Of a stretch of 64,000 nucleotides of DNA, positions 1-8,425 are shown piece by piece. The number at the start of each line of letters is the position of its first letter. Position 1 is the stretch's first letter. The translations under genes and the position numbers were made by a program. The notes beneath the pieces are model-generated. The model saw nothing but the letters and a program-made list of their open reading frames with translations, was not told the DNA's origin and made no database searches. This DNA is from Fen-999 sp964530115 (lineage in GTDB: Bacteria; Pseudomonadota; Gammaproteobacteria; Burkholderiales; Rhodocyclaceae): positions 9,131 through 73,130 of the forward strand of contig CAZGYD010000021.1 in NCBI GenBank assembly GCA_964530115.1. The letters are read 5' to 3'.

Positions 1-654
1 CGCATCGGCCAGCTGGCCTTTGAGCGCCGCCACCTCGGCCTTGGCTTCCTCGGCGGTCTTGGCGAGCTTTTCGCGCGCAGCCTCGGCCTCGGCCTCGCTC
101 ACCGTCTCGGAGAGCACCTCCTTGACGATGCGCTTGATGTCATCCCCGTCCATCTCAGTCTCCTTTCGGTTGAAAAACTGCTTGATCCGGCGCGCCACCT
201 TCTCCAGCCGCGCGGTGCCGGCCAGGGACAGGCCCTCCACCTCGCCCGCCTCGATGGCGTCCCACAGCGCGGCATCCTCGATCTGGATGCCCACCGCCCA
301 GGCGCCGGGTTTTTCATCTGCAAACAGCGGATCGCCGCTCTTGACGAGCCAGCTCTCGGCCACGAAGGCCGGCAGCGGCGTGAAATCGTGCTCGGCGTCC
401 ACGTTGCGGCTGCGGCCGGACTGCATCCAGGCATCCGCCGCGCGGCGGATCGTCTCGGCGTCCGTCCAGTCGCCATGGGCGTCCACCGAGTCAGGCGCAT
501 AGACGATCCCATAGACGCGCTTGAGCAGCGGGTCGGCCTTGACGATGGCGAACTCGCGCGCGGACGTGGCGCCACGCAGGAGGATCCCGCGCCCGTTGGC
601 CGGGCGCTTGACCAGGCTGATGAACTGCACGTCGAGGTCGGTGATCTTCGGCAT
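1..654 (-). CDS. XkdF-like phage prohead protease/scaffold protein (partial, C-terminus cut by window edge)
   Basis: The reading frame is open for 218 codons from ATG at 654 to the window edge. Residues 48-63 (YGIVYAPDSVDAHGDW), an HD at 89-90 and the stretch at 117-147 (GAWAVGIQIED, then EGLSLAGTA) match the pattern of XkdF-type putative phage serine proteases, which mature the prohead. From about residue 175 the protein becomes a charged Ala/Glu/Lys coiled coil, which suits a fused scaffold segment. It diverges from the portal gene, the arrangement of O versus Q in P2. The capsid gene would be expected next, left of the window. Family assignment is by remembered motifs. Confidence 0.7.
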   Translation of the reverse strand, partial: MPKITDLDVQFISLVKRPANGRGILLRGATSAREFAIVKADPLLKRVYGIVYAPDSVDAHGDWTDAETIRRAADAWMQSGRSRNVDAEHDFTPLPAFVAESWLVKSGDPLFADEKPGAWAVGIQIEDAALWDAIEAGEVEGLSLAGTARLEKVARRIKQFFNRKETEMDGDDIKRIVKEVLSETVSEAEAEAAREKLAKTAEEAKAEVAALKGQLADA

Positions 655-754
655 GCCGCCATGCTGCCGCGAACCGGCCGCGCCGTGCGTGGCCGCTCTC
701 CATATATGGACTGCGCACGGCCAACCGGCGCGCGCGCCGGTACACCATGCGCGC

Positions 755-1921
755 ATGGACGTCACCCTCATCAAGAGCGCGGCGCGGCCAGAGGCCGACC
801 TGCTCGGCGCGGCCACCGACGAATACCCCTGGCCCATCGACCCGGCGCGCATCATCGCCTGGACGCAGGCCGAGCCCACGCACGCGCGCGCGCTCGCCCT
901 CAAGGCCGAGGGCATCGCAGGCGCCGGGCTTGCTGACGAGCGCGCGCGCGGCTTGATCGCGCATGAGGAGCTGCTCGCGCTCGCGCTCGATCTTGAAACC
1001 TACGGCAACTCATTTGCCGTCAAGGTGCGCGACCGCGCCGGGCGCATCGCCCGCATCGATAGGCTGCCCGCCTGGAGCGTGCGCCGCACCCGCGCTGGCG
1101 GCTACCGCACCAGCGTTTGGGACGGCATGCGCGAAATCCGCGCCGACTACGCCGCGGAAGATGTCATCCACCTCCGCCAGCCCTCTGCGCTGCCGGGCTG
1201 GTACGCCACACCGGCCTGGGCCGCGGCGGCAGGCGTCATCGAGCTGCTGGATGCCATCACCCGCTACAACACGCGGTTTTTCGAGCACAACGCCGTGCCC
1301 GATCACCTCATCAAGCAGACCGGCGGCAGCCTGTCGGACGCGCAAAAAGCCGCCATCCGCGACTTCTTTCAAACCGAGTTCAAGGGGCTTGCCAACGCCC
1401 GCAAAACCCTGTTCGTGAGCCTCAGTGAGGGCCAGACGCTGGACATCCAGCCGGTCGCCCAGCCCAACGACGGCAAGTTCATCGAGCTTTATAAAACCGC
1501 GCGCGAGGTGCTGCCCACCGCCCACGGCGTGCCGCCGCGCTTGCTCGGCATCGCCACACCAGGCGCGCTGGGCGGGCTTTCCGAGGCCCGCGAGCAGATG
1601 CACATGTTCGAGACCTTCACCCTCGCGCCACGCCGCCGCCTGCTGGAGACGGCGCTGGCACCGGTGCTCAGCGAAGCCGGCGCGCAAAGCGCCGCCATCA
1701 CGCCGCCCGACCTCACCCCGCCGGGCGATGACATCGCCGCCATCCCGCAGCTTGTGGCCTCCGGCGTGATGAGCGTGCCAGAAGCCCGCGCCTGGATCGA
1801 CCTGGAAAAATCCGCCAAGACCAAGGCGATCGACCGCGCCAAGCTCATCGCCAGCCTGCTCGACGCCATGGGAGATGGCCACCCCTCTCCCCACGGGAGA
1901 GGGGCCGGGGGAGAGGGCTGA
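755..1921 (+). CDS. Phage portal protein, PBSX/P2 gpQ family
   Basis: A protein of 388 residues forming the dodecameric portal through which DNA enters the capsid. Family features seen are the early WPIDP segment, LETYGNSFAVKVRD near residue 85, EDVIHLRQPSA, and the GVPPRLLGI/EAREQMHMFE region near 265-285. The start at 755 is preferred because homologous sequence begins with MDVTLIKSA. An upstream ATG at 521 would add unrelated Arg-rich residues overlapping the divergent protease. The stop overlaps nothing, and the terminase ATG follows at the next base. The last 16 residues are translated from an inserted inverted repeat (1882-1904) and are probably not ancestral. Confidence 0.88.
   Translation: MDVTLIKSAARPEADLLGAATDEYPWPIDPARIIAWTQAEPTHARALALKAEGIAGAGLADERARGLIAHEELLALALDLETYGNSFAVKVRDRAGRIARIDRLPAWSVRRTRAGGYRTSVWDGMREIRADYAAEDVIHLRQPSALPGWYATPAWAAAAGVIELLDAITRYNTRFFEHNAVPDHLIKQTGGSLSDAQKAAIRDFFQTEFKGLANARKTLFVSLSEGQTLDIQPVAQPNDGKFIELYKTAREVLPTAHGVPPRLLGIATPGALGGLSEAREQMHMFETFTLAPRRRLLETALAPVLSEAGAQSAAITPPDLTPPGDDIAAIPQLVASGVMSVPEARAWIDLEKSAKTKAIDRAKLIASLLDAMGDGHPSPHGRGAGGEG
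1882..1904. repeat. Perfect 10-bp inverted repeat, (CCCCTCTCCC) type, inside the portal 3' end
   Basis: CCCCTCTCCC, spacer CAC, then GGGAGAGGGG, followed by a further GGGGGAGAGGG. This C/T-rich hairpin resembles small intergenic repeats common in beta- and gammaproteobacteria. Here it is translated as the Gly/His/Arg tail of the portal. Confidence 0.75.
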
Positions 1922-3715
1922 ATGGCAGCGCGCATCCCGGACGAGGTGCGCCGCGCCATCCTCAAGGACATCAAGGCCGGGCTGCCCTCGGCCAAGGTCG
2001 CGGAAAAGCACGGCGTGAGCAAAAAGTTCGTCGACGTGCAAAAGCGCCGCCTCTTTGGCCCCGGCACCCCAGGCCAGCGCCCGCCCGTCCACGGGCAGGA
2101 CGTGCGCGCCGAAGCCAGGAGCCGCTACCTCGCAGGCGAGCCGGTGGCGCTCATCGCCGCCGCGCTCCATCTGCACGAAAACACCGTGCGATGGTGGGCG
2201 CGTCAATACGGCTGGCGCGAAGACCTCGCCCGCCGCCGCCAGACCCCGCAGCAGCTCGAAGAAGAGATTGCCCGGCTCACCGCCCAGCTCTCCCAGGCGG
2301 GAGACGGCCCGGACGCCTACCGCCTCGCGCTGCGCCTGCGCATGCTGCAAAAGGCCCTCGACGGCCTCAAGAAAAGCCTGCCCAAGCCAAAGCCTTTGCC
2401 AAAAGTGGCCAACTTTGCCGCGCGCGAGCTGCTCGACAAGGCCACCGCCGATGACTACGGCCTGCTTCCCTACCAGCGCGCCTTTTTGCTCGACGATGCG
2501 CGCTATCGCGTCGTGCTGAAAGCCCGCCAGATCGGCTTTACCTACCTCATCGGCCTCTCAGCCGTGCTGGGGCTGGCCGCCGGGCGCGACCAGATCATCG
2601 TCTCCGCCTCGGAAGACCAGGCGCGGCTGGTCATGGGCCACATCCGCGCGCACGCCGACAAGCTCGGCATCCCCATCGAAGACGACGGCGAGCGCGAAAT
2701 CCGCATCAACGGCTCCAAGGCCGTGGCGCTCTCGACCAACTACCGCACCGCCCAGGGCTACACCGGCGATGTCTGGTTCGACGAATTCGCCTGGGCGCCC
2801 AAGGCCGACATGCTCTACAACGCCATCCTGCCCGCCATCACCCGTGTCGGCGGGCGCGTCACCGTCTGTTCCACGCCCTGGGTGCCCGGCAACCTGTTCT
2901 GGAAGATCGCCACCAACCACCAGGGCCGGTTCGACCACTTCTCCCGCCACACCATCACCATCCACGACGCCATCGCGCAGGGCATGCCGCTGCCCGGCGG
3001 GCTGGACGAACTGCGGCTGAACTTCGACGCGGCCTCCTGGGCCATGTTCTTTGAATGCCAGTGGGCCGAAGAAGAGGGCGCATTGCTGCCCTGGGCGCTG
3101 CTGGACGAACTCGCGGAAGACCTCGCCGTCCCGCAAGGCAAGGGCAAGAAACAGACCGCCGCCCCGCGCTTTGGCCGCCTACGCTTAGGCATCGACCTCG
3201 GCCGCGTGGCCGACCGCACCGCGCTGGTGCTGGTGGGCGAGCTACTCGATCCAATCTCGGCTGCCCCAACCGGCAAGCTGCGCCTGCTCGCGCACGAAAC
3301 CCACCAGGGCAAGCCCTTTGCCGAGCAGCGCACCATCATCGAGCGCTGGATCAGTCAGTGGCCGCTGGAGCAGGTCGTCATCGACCGCACGGGCTTAGGC
3401 TGGCAGCTCGCCGAAGAGCTCGCCCGCGACCATCCGGGCCTCGTCATCCCGCGCGCCTTCACCGCGCCCGCCAAGGAGCGCATGGCGCTCAACCTCCTGC
3501 GCCTTGCGGAACAGAAGCGCCTCTCGATCCCGCGCGACGCATCGCTCATGGCCGAACTGCACGCCGTCAAGCGCCAGGCCACGCAAACCGGCGTCAGATA
3601 TGACGCCCCGCGCACCGCGCAGGGCCACGCCGACCGCTTCTGGGCGCTGGCGATGGCGCTCGATGGCATGGAAGGCTACGCCAGATCGGCAAGCATGGAG
3701 GTCGAGCTGTGGTAG
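1922..3715 (+). CDS. Terminase large subunit (P2 gpP-like ATPase and nuclease)
   Basis: A protein of 597 residues that powers DNA packaging. Two helix-turn-helix-like segments occupy the N-terminus (about 5-45 and 60-100, the latter like the gpP N-terminal domain with AALHLHENTVRWWARQYGW). A coiled stretch follows at 105-150. The ATPase core has a degenerate Walker A (LKARQIGFT, about 199-207) and Walker B (VWFDEFAW, about 283-290). The C-terminal RNase H-like nuclease begins at GIDLGRVADRTAL near 421. Length matches the P2 protein. It directly abuts the portal gene and overlaps the next gene by 7 bp. No small terminase subunit was seen in the window. Confidence 0.9.
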   Translation: MAARIPDEVRRAILKDIKAGLPSAKVAEKHGVSKKFVDVQKRRLFGPGTPGQRPPVHGQDVRAEARSRYLAGEPVALIAAALHLHENTVRWWARQYGWREDLARRRQTPQQLEEEIARLTAQLSQAGDGPDAYRLALRLRMLQKALDGLKKSLPKPKPLPKVANFAARELLDKATADDYGLLPYQRAFLLDDARYRVVLKARQIGFTYLIGLSAVLGLAAGRDQIIVSASEDQARLVMGHIRAHADKLGIPIEDDGEREIRINGSKAVALSTNYRTAQGYTGDVWFDEFAWAPKADMLYNAILPAITRVGGRVTVCSTPWVPGNLFWKIATNHQGRFDHFSRHTITIHDAIAQGMPLPGGLDELRLNFDAASWAMFFECQWAEEEGALLPWALLDELAEDLAVPQGKGKKQTAAPRFGRLRLGIDLGRVADRTALVLVGELLDPISAAPTGKLRLLAHETHQGKPFAEQRTIIERWISQWPLEQVVIDRTGLGWQLAEELARDHPGLVIPRAFTAPAKERMALNLLRLAEQKRLSIPRDASLMAELHAVKRQATQTGVRYDAPRTAQGHADRFWALAMALDGMEGYARSASMEVELW

Positions 3716-4140
3716 AGCCCATCGACACCCGCCAGCTCATGGCGCTCTTGGCCGAGCACCTGCGCGAGATCGCGCAGCGCCAGGGCAACATCCCGCGCCG
3801 CACCGGCAACCTCTACAAGAGCATCACCGCCGACGTGGTGAGCGACACAGAAGCCGTCGTCGGCACCAACGTCGTCTACGCCCGCGCCGTGCACGATGGC
3901 CGCCCGCCCATGACCATCAAGCCCAAGGGCAAGAAAGCGCTCTACTGGAAGGGCGCAGCGCACCCGGTCAAGGCGGTGCGGCACCCCGGCATCAAGCCAA
4001 ATCCGTATCTGGCCCGCGCCGCCGCGCGCTTTGCTTCGGAGCCGCTGCCGCCCTTCATCCGCGAGGCCGTCGGCGAAGACGTCGCGCAGGCGCTGGAGAC
4101 GCACTTTCGATCACTCGGGCTGGAGGTCAAACGTGGATAG
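3709..4140 (+). CDS. HK97 gp10-like head-tail connector protein
   Basis: A protein of 143 residues. The central pattern (RRTGNLYKSITADVV, then VVYARAVHDGRPP and HPGIKPNPYLARA) is typical of the HK97 gp10/tail-completion family, which links head to tail. The GTG start at 3709 lies inside the last codons of the terminase, and the next gene starts 8 bp before this stop, so translational coupling is likely. Confidence 0.7.
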   Translation: MVEPIDTRQLMALLAEHLREIAQRQGNIPRRTGNLYKSITADVVSDTEAVVGTNVVYARAVHDGRPPMTIKPKGKKALYWKGAAHPVKAVRHPGIKPNPYLARAAARFASEPLPPFIREAVGEDVAQALETHFRSLGLEVKRG

Positions 4141-4615
4141 AAGGCTCATCGCAGGCTTTGGCGCCTCCGCCATCGCGGTAGCCCTCATCGCCGGCTTCGA
4201 AGGCTACCGCGGGAAAGCCTACGACGACGGCGTGGGCGTGCAGACGGTTGGGTTCGGCAGCACCCGCCGCGCAGACGGCCAGCCGGTCAAGCCCGGTGAC
4301 AGCGTCACGCCAGAGCGCGCGGTGGTGATGCTGGCGGCGGACGCCGACCGCATCGCCCGCGAGCTTGCCGCCTGCCTGGGCCCCGTCCCTCTATATAAAT
4401 ATGAGTGGGACGCCTACGTCTCCTGGGCCTACAACGTCGGAGCCCCAGCGGCCTGCCGCTCGACGCTGGCCAAGCGGCTGAAGGAGACGCCGCCAGACTA
4501 CGCCGGCGCCTGCCGCGAGCTGCTGCGCTGGACGAAAGCCGGCGGACGCGAGCTGCCTGGGCTCAAGCGCCGCCGCGAGGCCGAATACCGGCTGTGCATG
4601 GGGGAGACGCCATGA
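4133..4615 (+). CDS. Endolysin, GH24 lysozyme with signal-anchor N-terminus
   Basis: A muramidase of 160 residues that cleaves host peptidoglycan at the end of infection. The catalytic triad fits the E-x8-D-x5-T rule of phage T4/P21-type lysozymes: Glu23, Asp32 and Thr38 (FEGYRGKAYDDGVGVQTVGF). Residues 5-21 form an Ala/Gly-rich hydrophobic segment that probably acts as a signal-arrest-release anchor, so no separate holin-dependent export is needed. No holin gene was recognised nearby. The GTG start overlaps the preceding stop, and the Rz gene starts inside its last codons. Confidence 0.88.
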   Translation: MDRRLIAGFGASAIAVALIAGFEGYRGKAYDDGVGVQTVGFGSTRRADGQPVKPGDSVTPERAVVMLAADADRIARELAACLGPVPLYKYEWDAYVSWAYNVGAPAACRSTLAKRLKETPPDYAGACRELLRWTKAGGRELPGLKRRREAEYRLCMGETP

Positions 4616-5160
4616 TCCCGCTCACCACGCCATGGCCAGCCATCGCCGCCGCGCTCATCGCCTCAGCCATCGGCGCAGCAGGCGGCTACGCGCTCAAGGG
4701 CCGTCTCGACGAGGGCCGCATCGCCCGCGCCGAGGCCGCCGTGTCCGAGTGCCGTCTCGCCAGCGCCGACTTTCAGCGCCGCGCCGCTGAAGCATCCGCC
4801 GCGCGCCTGGCCGCTGCCGAAGAGGCCGCCCGCAAAGCCCAGGCCGAACTCACTCGACGCGAAGCGGCCTTCAACACCCGTCTAAAGGAGGTTCGAAGTG
4901 AGATTTACCGTCTTTCCACTGGCCGCGAGTGCCTCTCTGGCCCTCTGCGGCTGTGCCTCAACGCCGCCATCGCCGCCGATCCACTGCCCGCGCGTGCCGC
5001 CGGCGCTGATCCAGCCCATGCCGAGCCTGCCGCCGATTCCGGCGGATCGAGCGATGCCGCCCTCGGTCAGTGGATCCTCGACGCGGCCAGCCTCTACGAA
5101 GGCTGCCGCGCCCGCATCGACGCCATCCGGCAGTGGGACGAGGTGAGCCATGGCCGATGA
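4612..5160 (+). CDS. i-spanin (Rz-like)
   Basis: A protein of 182 residues with one N-terminal membrane segment (about 8-27) followed by a long Ala/Glu/Arg coiled coil (about 30-100), the layout of inner-membrane spanins that fuse inner and outer membranes in the last step of lysis. It starts 4 bp before the endolysin stop. The 3' half encodes Rz1 in another frame, which constrains its low-complexity C-terminus. Confidence 0.75.
   Translation: MIPLTTPWPAIAAALIASAIGAAGGYALKGRLDEGRIARAEAAVSECRLASADFQRRAAEASAARLAAAEEAARKAQAELTRREAAFNTRLKEVRSEIYRLSTGRECLSGPLRLCLNAAIAADPLPARAAGADPAHAEPAADSGGSSDAALGQWILDAASLYEGCRARIDAIRQWDEVSHGR
4898..5146 (+). CDS. o-spanin (Rz1-like lipoprotein), nested in Rz
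   Basis: A protein of 82 residues wholly inside the Rz gene in a shifted frame. It begins at GTG after an AAAGGAGG Shine-Dalgarno (4885-4892). A short signal peptide ends in the lipobox LCGC with Cys19 as the lipidated residue, followed by a Pro-rich stretch (TPPSPPIHCPRVPPALIQP). Signal, lipobox and Pro-rich linker in a nested frame are the signature of Rz1. Confidence 0.8.
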   Translation: MRFTVFPLAASASLALCGCASTPPSPPIHCPRVPPALIQPMPSLPPIPADRAMPPSVSGSSTRPASTKAAAPASTPSGSGTR

Positions 5161-5365
5161 AGCCGACCGCGCCCAGGCTGTGATCGACCTGCTGCTGGAT
5201 GCGGCCATCGCAGGCGTAAAAAAACCCGGCGGGCCCAAGCCTGCCGGGTTCTGCCTCAAGTGCGGCGCGCCGCTCGATCAGGATCGCCGCTGGTGCGACG
5301 CCGACTGCCGCGACGACTGGCAGCGCGCAGCCGTCAGGAAAACACCGCCGCCACCAGGGCCTTGA
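5150..5365 (+). CDS. Small C4 zinc-finger phage protein
   Basis: A protein of 71 residues. The C-terminal half has CLKCG and CDADC 14 residues apart (FCLKCGAPL, then WCDADC), a treble-clef/DksA-like zinc-binding pattern seen in small phage proteins. It overlaps the end of Rz, and its 3' end overlaps the convergent gene at 5334-5750 by 32 bp. Role unknown; possibly a late regulator. Confidence 0.65.
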   Translation: MADEADRAQAVIDLLLDAAIAGVKKPGGPKPAGFCLKCGAPLDQDRRWCDADCRDDWQRAAVRKTPPPPGP

Positions 5366-5750
5366 TGGCGTCCGCCGCACCCTGCTCGGCGATCTTGCCG
5401 GCCGACTCGGCCAGCCGTTCGCCCAGCGTCCTGCCTGGCGCGCGCAGCGCCTCCGGCGTCCTGGAAAGCTGCGCCAGTCCCTTGGCGGAAAGCCTCGCCC
5501 CGGAAAACACCTCGCCCTGGCCGGGCCCTGCTTTCGACGCGAACGTCACATAGCCCTCGTCCGCCAGAAACTGCATCGTCGCGCCGTAGAGGGCGATGCG
5601 CTGCTGACGGCGCGACAGGCGCAGGTCCTCCGGCACGTCCAGGCATTCGTCAAGGTCAGCCATGCGCAGCACCTGCGGCACGGGAAACGCGGCATACAGC
5701 CGCGCCAGGATCAAGGCGCAGCCGCGGTTGAAATCGTCGATGTTGTCCAT
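5334..5750 (-). CDS. Uncharacterised phage protein
   Basis: A protein of 138 residues starting at ATG 5750, which overlaps the stop of the upstream gene (TGATG), so the two are translationally coupled. The first 80 residues look winged-helix-like (LRMADLDECLDVPE, then RIALYGATMQFLADEGYV) and the rest is a helical Ala-rich tail. No family recognised. It is the last gene of the leftward early/middle transcript in the window. Confidence 0.6.
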   Translation of the reverse strand: MDNIDDFNRGCALILARLYAAFPVPQVLRMADLDECLDVPEDLRLSRRQQRIALYGATMQFLADEGYVTFASKAGPGQGEVFSGARLSAKGLAQLSRTPEALRAPGRTLGERLAESAGKIAEQGAADAIKALVAAVFS

Positions 5751-6121
5751 CACCACGCCTCCGGCAGCCGCCACCACCAGTGCGACGGCGGGATTGGCGC
5801 TGGGCGGCCGACCTCGTCTTCGACCCAGCCGGAAAGCTCCGTGGCCGGATCGATGCGCGGAATCAATGTGCCGAAGGCGCGCGCGAACGCCTGCGGATGC
5901 GCGCGCCAGAAGGCGTCGATCTCGGCAAGCTCAGCCACAGCCGTCTCGGACAGCAAGCCTTGTTCGCGCGCGAACTCATACACCGATCGGTGATGCAGCG
6001 TCCAGTCCAAATCCCATTCGTAGTCCTGCCAGTCGGGCCGGGTGATCACGTCGTAGAACCCGAGAAACGCATCGTTCTTCGGGTGATCGCGCACATGCTT
6101 CATCAGCTTCACCACATCCAT
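5750..6121 (-). CDS. Uncharacterised acidic, Trp-rich phage protein
   Basis: A protein of 123 residues, acidic and unusually rich in Trp (WQDYEWDLDWTLHHRS, and WWWRLPEAW at the C-terminus). It starts 13 bp before the stop of the MuF gene and overlaps the next gene by the TGATG junction. Position right behind a MuF protein with a long C-terminal extension makes an immunity-type partner possible, but nothing in the sequence proves it. Confidence 0.6.
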   Translation of the reverse strand: MDVVKLMKHVRDHPKNDAFLGFYDVITRPDWQDYEWDLDWTLHHRSVYEFAREQGLLSETAVAELAEIDAFWRAHPQAFARAFGTLIPRIDPATELSGWVEDEVGRPAPIPPSHWWWRLPEAW

Positions 6122-7458
6122 TTTTTAACTCCTCGGCCGTTCTGCGGCGCGTACATCTCGTTTTGCAGGCTGCCGCGCTCGTGCTTGCCCTTGACATGCA
6201 GGCTGGCGCGCTTGCCATCGGACAGGTTGACGATGGCCGTCAACCGCCCGGCGCGCGTCTGGCGCGAGAACTCGGCATAGAGCCTGGAGCGCCGGATCGA
6301 CAGCGCGATGTCGCGGTCGCCGCGCCGGATCAGCCCATCCATCGCCTCGTTGTACTCGGAGAGACTCTCGGCGCGCACGCCGGCATCGGCCAGGTCGTCC
6401 ATGTGCTTTTCGAGATGCCCGCGCGCATAGGCCAGATTGTCCCAGCGCGCCGTCATCGCCCGCTCGACGATGCGCAAAAGATCGCGCTTGGGCAGCAGAT
6501 CGCGCTGCCGCGCGGCCATCGTCCAGCGCTCGATGTCATCCGCCTCGCGCGCCACCGTCTGCGGGTCGGTGCCCAGATACGCCACCGTCACCGTGCGGCA
6601 GCGGAAATGATACGGCGGCAGGCCGATATTGCCAGGCAGCACCTTGCCGCCGCCGATTTCCGTGCCGCCATCCATCATCGGCCAGACCTGCTTGGCGCGC
6701 TCCATTGAACCCTGCTCGATCGCCGCCAGATAAGAATCGCGCTGCGCCTGGAGGTGCCCGATCGGGATTAAGCGCCCGTGCAGGCTGCGGCAGATCGGCG
6801 TGGTGCGGTGATCCAGGTGCGCGCGCACTTCCACATAGCGCACCCCGGCCTGCTCGTAGCCGCCCACGCGGGCAAGCTCCCGCGTCTTGGTGGCGATGGT
6901 GTCCGCCGTGAGCTGCCAGTACGCCATCCCGCGTTCCTCGATCCCGTCGAACGCCTGTCTCAACTGGTCTGCGAGTGTCTCATAGCTCCAGCCCTGCTCG
7001 AAGAACTCCCGCACCGCTGATGTCACCGTCGCGCGCGTTCCCGCATCCCAGTGCCGCCCGATCCAGTGCAGGTCGAAGCGGTTGAGGAGCGAGATCGCCC
7101 GCTCGTCCTTGCGTCCAAAGGCGTAGTCCACCCCGGCCGGCCGCGCCGCCTCATCGGCGCCCACGCGCCAGATCGACTCGGTCGCCGACACCACCGGGCC
7201 CTCCATCGCCCGCCGCATCGCCTCGCCGCCGACCTTCGCCTCGATGGCCGAGAGGATGCGCGCCTCGTCCGCAGCGGAGAACGCCTGCGGGTCGATGCCG
7301 CGCAGCGTCTCCAGCGCGTCGCGGAAGGCCGCCTCCACGCCAAACGTCCACGCCCGGCTCATGCCATCGGCCAGCCGCTGCCTGAGCGCCTCGAAGGCCG
7401 CCTCATCCTTGATCAGGATGCGCTGCAGCCGTTGCCGCAGTACTTCGTTCGCCTTCAT
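6109..7458 (-). CDS. MuF-type minor head (head morphogenesis) protein with C-terminal extension
   Basis: A protein of 449 residues. The MuF/SPP1 gp7 domain is shown by HLDHRTTPICRSLHGR near 215-230 and LPPYHFRCRT near 270, with its usual Cys/His residues. The N-terminal 200 residues are helical. About 150 residues follow the MuF domain, ending with a basic segment (RLYAEFSRQTRAGRL, then LHVKGKHERGS); such tails sometimes carry toxin or nuclease domains. The start at 7458 follows GGAG at a suitable distance; the frame is open 31 codons further upstream but without a ribosome site. MuF is usually in the late head operon, whereas here it trails the early genes. Confidence 0.8.
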   Translation of the reverse strand: MKANEVLRQRLQRILIKDEAAFEALRQRLADGMSRAWTFGVEAAFRDALETLRGIDPQAFSAADEARILSAIEAKVGGEAMRRAMEGPVVSATESIWRVGADEAARPAGVDYAFGRKDERAISLLNRFDLHWIGRHWDAGTRATVTSAVREFFEQGWSYETLADQLRQAFDGIEERGMAYWQLTADTIATKTRELARVGGYEQAGVRYVEVRAHLDHRTTPICRSLHGRLIPIGHLQAQRDSYLAAIEQGSMERAKQVWPMMDGGTEIGGGKVLPGNIGLPPYHFRCRTVTVAYLGTDPQTVAREADDIERWTMAARQRDLLPKRDLLRIVERAMTARWDNLAYARGHLEKHMDDLADAGVRAESLSEYNEAMDGLIRRGDRDIALSIRRSRLYAEFSRQTRAGRLTAIVNLSDGKRASLHVKGKHERGSLQNEMYAPQNGRGVKKWMW

Positions 7459-7609
7459 CGTATCTCCAGGTTTCACGCCCGTCCCACTCCTCCCAGGTGC
7501 GCCAGCGCGCTCCGCACCCCATGCACACCCGCCAGCGGCGCACCAGGCCATCCACGCGGTCGGTGCCGGTCACGCGCACCTCCTCATGGCCGCAGGACGG
7601 GCACCTCAT
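7403..7609 (-). CDS. Small zinc-ribbon phage protein
   Basis: A protein of 68 residues with CPSCGH at the N-terminus and CMGCGARW 26 residues later, a two-knuckle zinc ribbon. It overlaps the end of the preceding gene by 4 bp and the MuF start by 56 bp. Zinc ribbons of this size in phages often act in transcription (Ogr-like), but no specific match is claimed. Confidence 0.6.
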   Translation of the reverse strand: MRCPSCGHEEVRVTGTDRVDGLVRRWRVCMGCGARWRTWEEWDGRETWRYDEGERSTAATAAAHPDQG

Positions 7610-7959
7610 CGCGCCAGCGCCTCCCGCGCGCGCTGGATCATCTCGCGCACCAGCGCGCGCTGCGCCTCATCCATCGGCGGCGGCGGCAGCGCCACCGGCT
7701 TGGGCGCATCCGGAAGCGCCCGCAGAAACTGCGCCGGCGCGGGCCAGCGCTCAGCCGTCTTGGCCAAGGTCAAAAACGCCGCCTCGATGCGCGGCACATC
7801 GCGCTCGCGCACCCAGCGACGGCCATCCGTGATCGCTTCCACCCACACCGCGCGGCATGCCGCCGCAGACGGCGCATCGATCGGTGTGCCCGGCAGCTGC
7901 AATGCCGCGAGCTTCGCCAGCCCCACGGCAACCGCCTGCTCAAGCCAAGCCTCAGCCAT
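7606..7959 (-). CDS. Uncharacterised phage early protein
   Basis: A protein of 117 residues. A helical N-terminal half is followed by WPAPAQFLRALPDAPKP and a Pro-rich linker; this WP-P-FL motif recurs in small proteins of phage replication regions. It overlaps both neighbours by a few bases, so it belongs to the same leftward transcript. No function assigned. Confidence 0.6.
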   Translation of the reverse strand: MAEAWLEQAVAVGLAKLAALQLPGTPIDAPSAAACRAVWVEAITDGRRWVRERDVPRIEAAFLTLAKTAERWPAPAQFLRALPDAPKPVALPPPPMDEAQRALVREMIQRAREALAR

Positions 7960-8425
7960 CCATCACCCCCACATCCGCCGCGCCCAAAAAGCCGCCGATG
8001 GCCGCCATCGCCCGGCTCTGCATGGCCGCCCGGCGCTCCAGCCGGGGCACGACAGCCGCCGCGCCTATCGCCACACCGCGCGCCGCCACGCTCTCGGCCA
8101 CGCGCTTGAGATAGTTGTGGTTTTCGAGCGGCCGGATGTCGCCCGCCTCGCGCTTGACCCGCATCGCCTCCACCGTGTCCGAAAGGGCCTGCGCCAGCAC
8201 CGCCTCATCGACCCCCAGCGCCAGCACCTCCCGCGCCAGCCGCACGGCACGCTCCCAGGACAGCGCCCGGCTGCGGGAGCGGAACAGCCCCAGATACGCC
8301 GCCAGCGCCCGCCCAAGCGGGGCTTCCAGCCCGGCGAGCAAGGCCATCATCTCCCGCGCCGCCTCGTCTTCCGCCCACGCTTCCAGCGCCGCCTCCGCAT
8401 GACACACCGGGCACCTCAGGCGCAT
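7952..8425 (-). CDS. Zinc-ribbon protein of the phage early region
   Basis: A protein of 157 residues starting with MRLRCPVCHAEAALE, half of a zinc ribbon, followed by a long helical body (AALEAWAEDEAAREMM, then YLGLFRSRSRALSWERA) and a C-terminal NHNYLKRV segment. Start at 8425 chosen because upstream codons read through the neighbouring gene. Proteins of this shape are frequent between gemA and the head genes of transposable phages. Function unknown. Confidence 0.6.
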   Translation of the reverse strand: MRLRCPVCHAEAALEAWAEDEAAREMMALLAGLEAPLGRALAAYLGLFRSRSRALSWERAVRLAREVLALGVDEAVLAQALSDTVEAMRVKREAGDIRPLENHNYLKRVAESVAARGVAIGAAAVVPRLERRAAMQSRAMAAIGGFLGAADVGVMDG

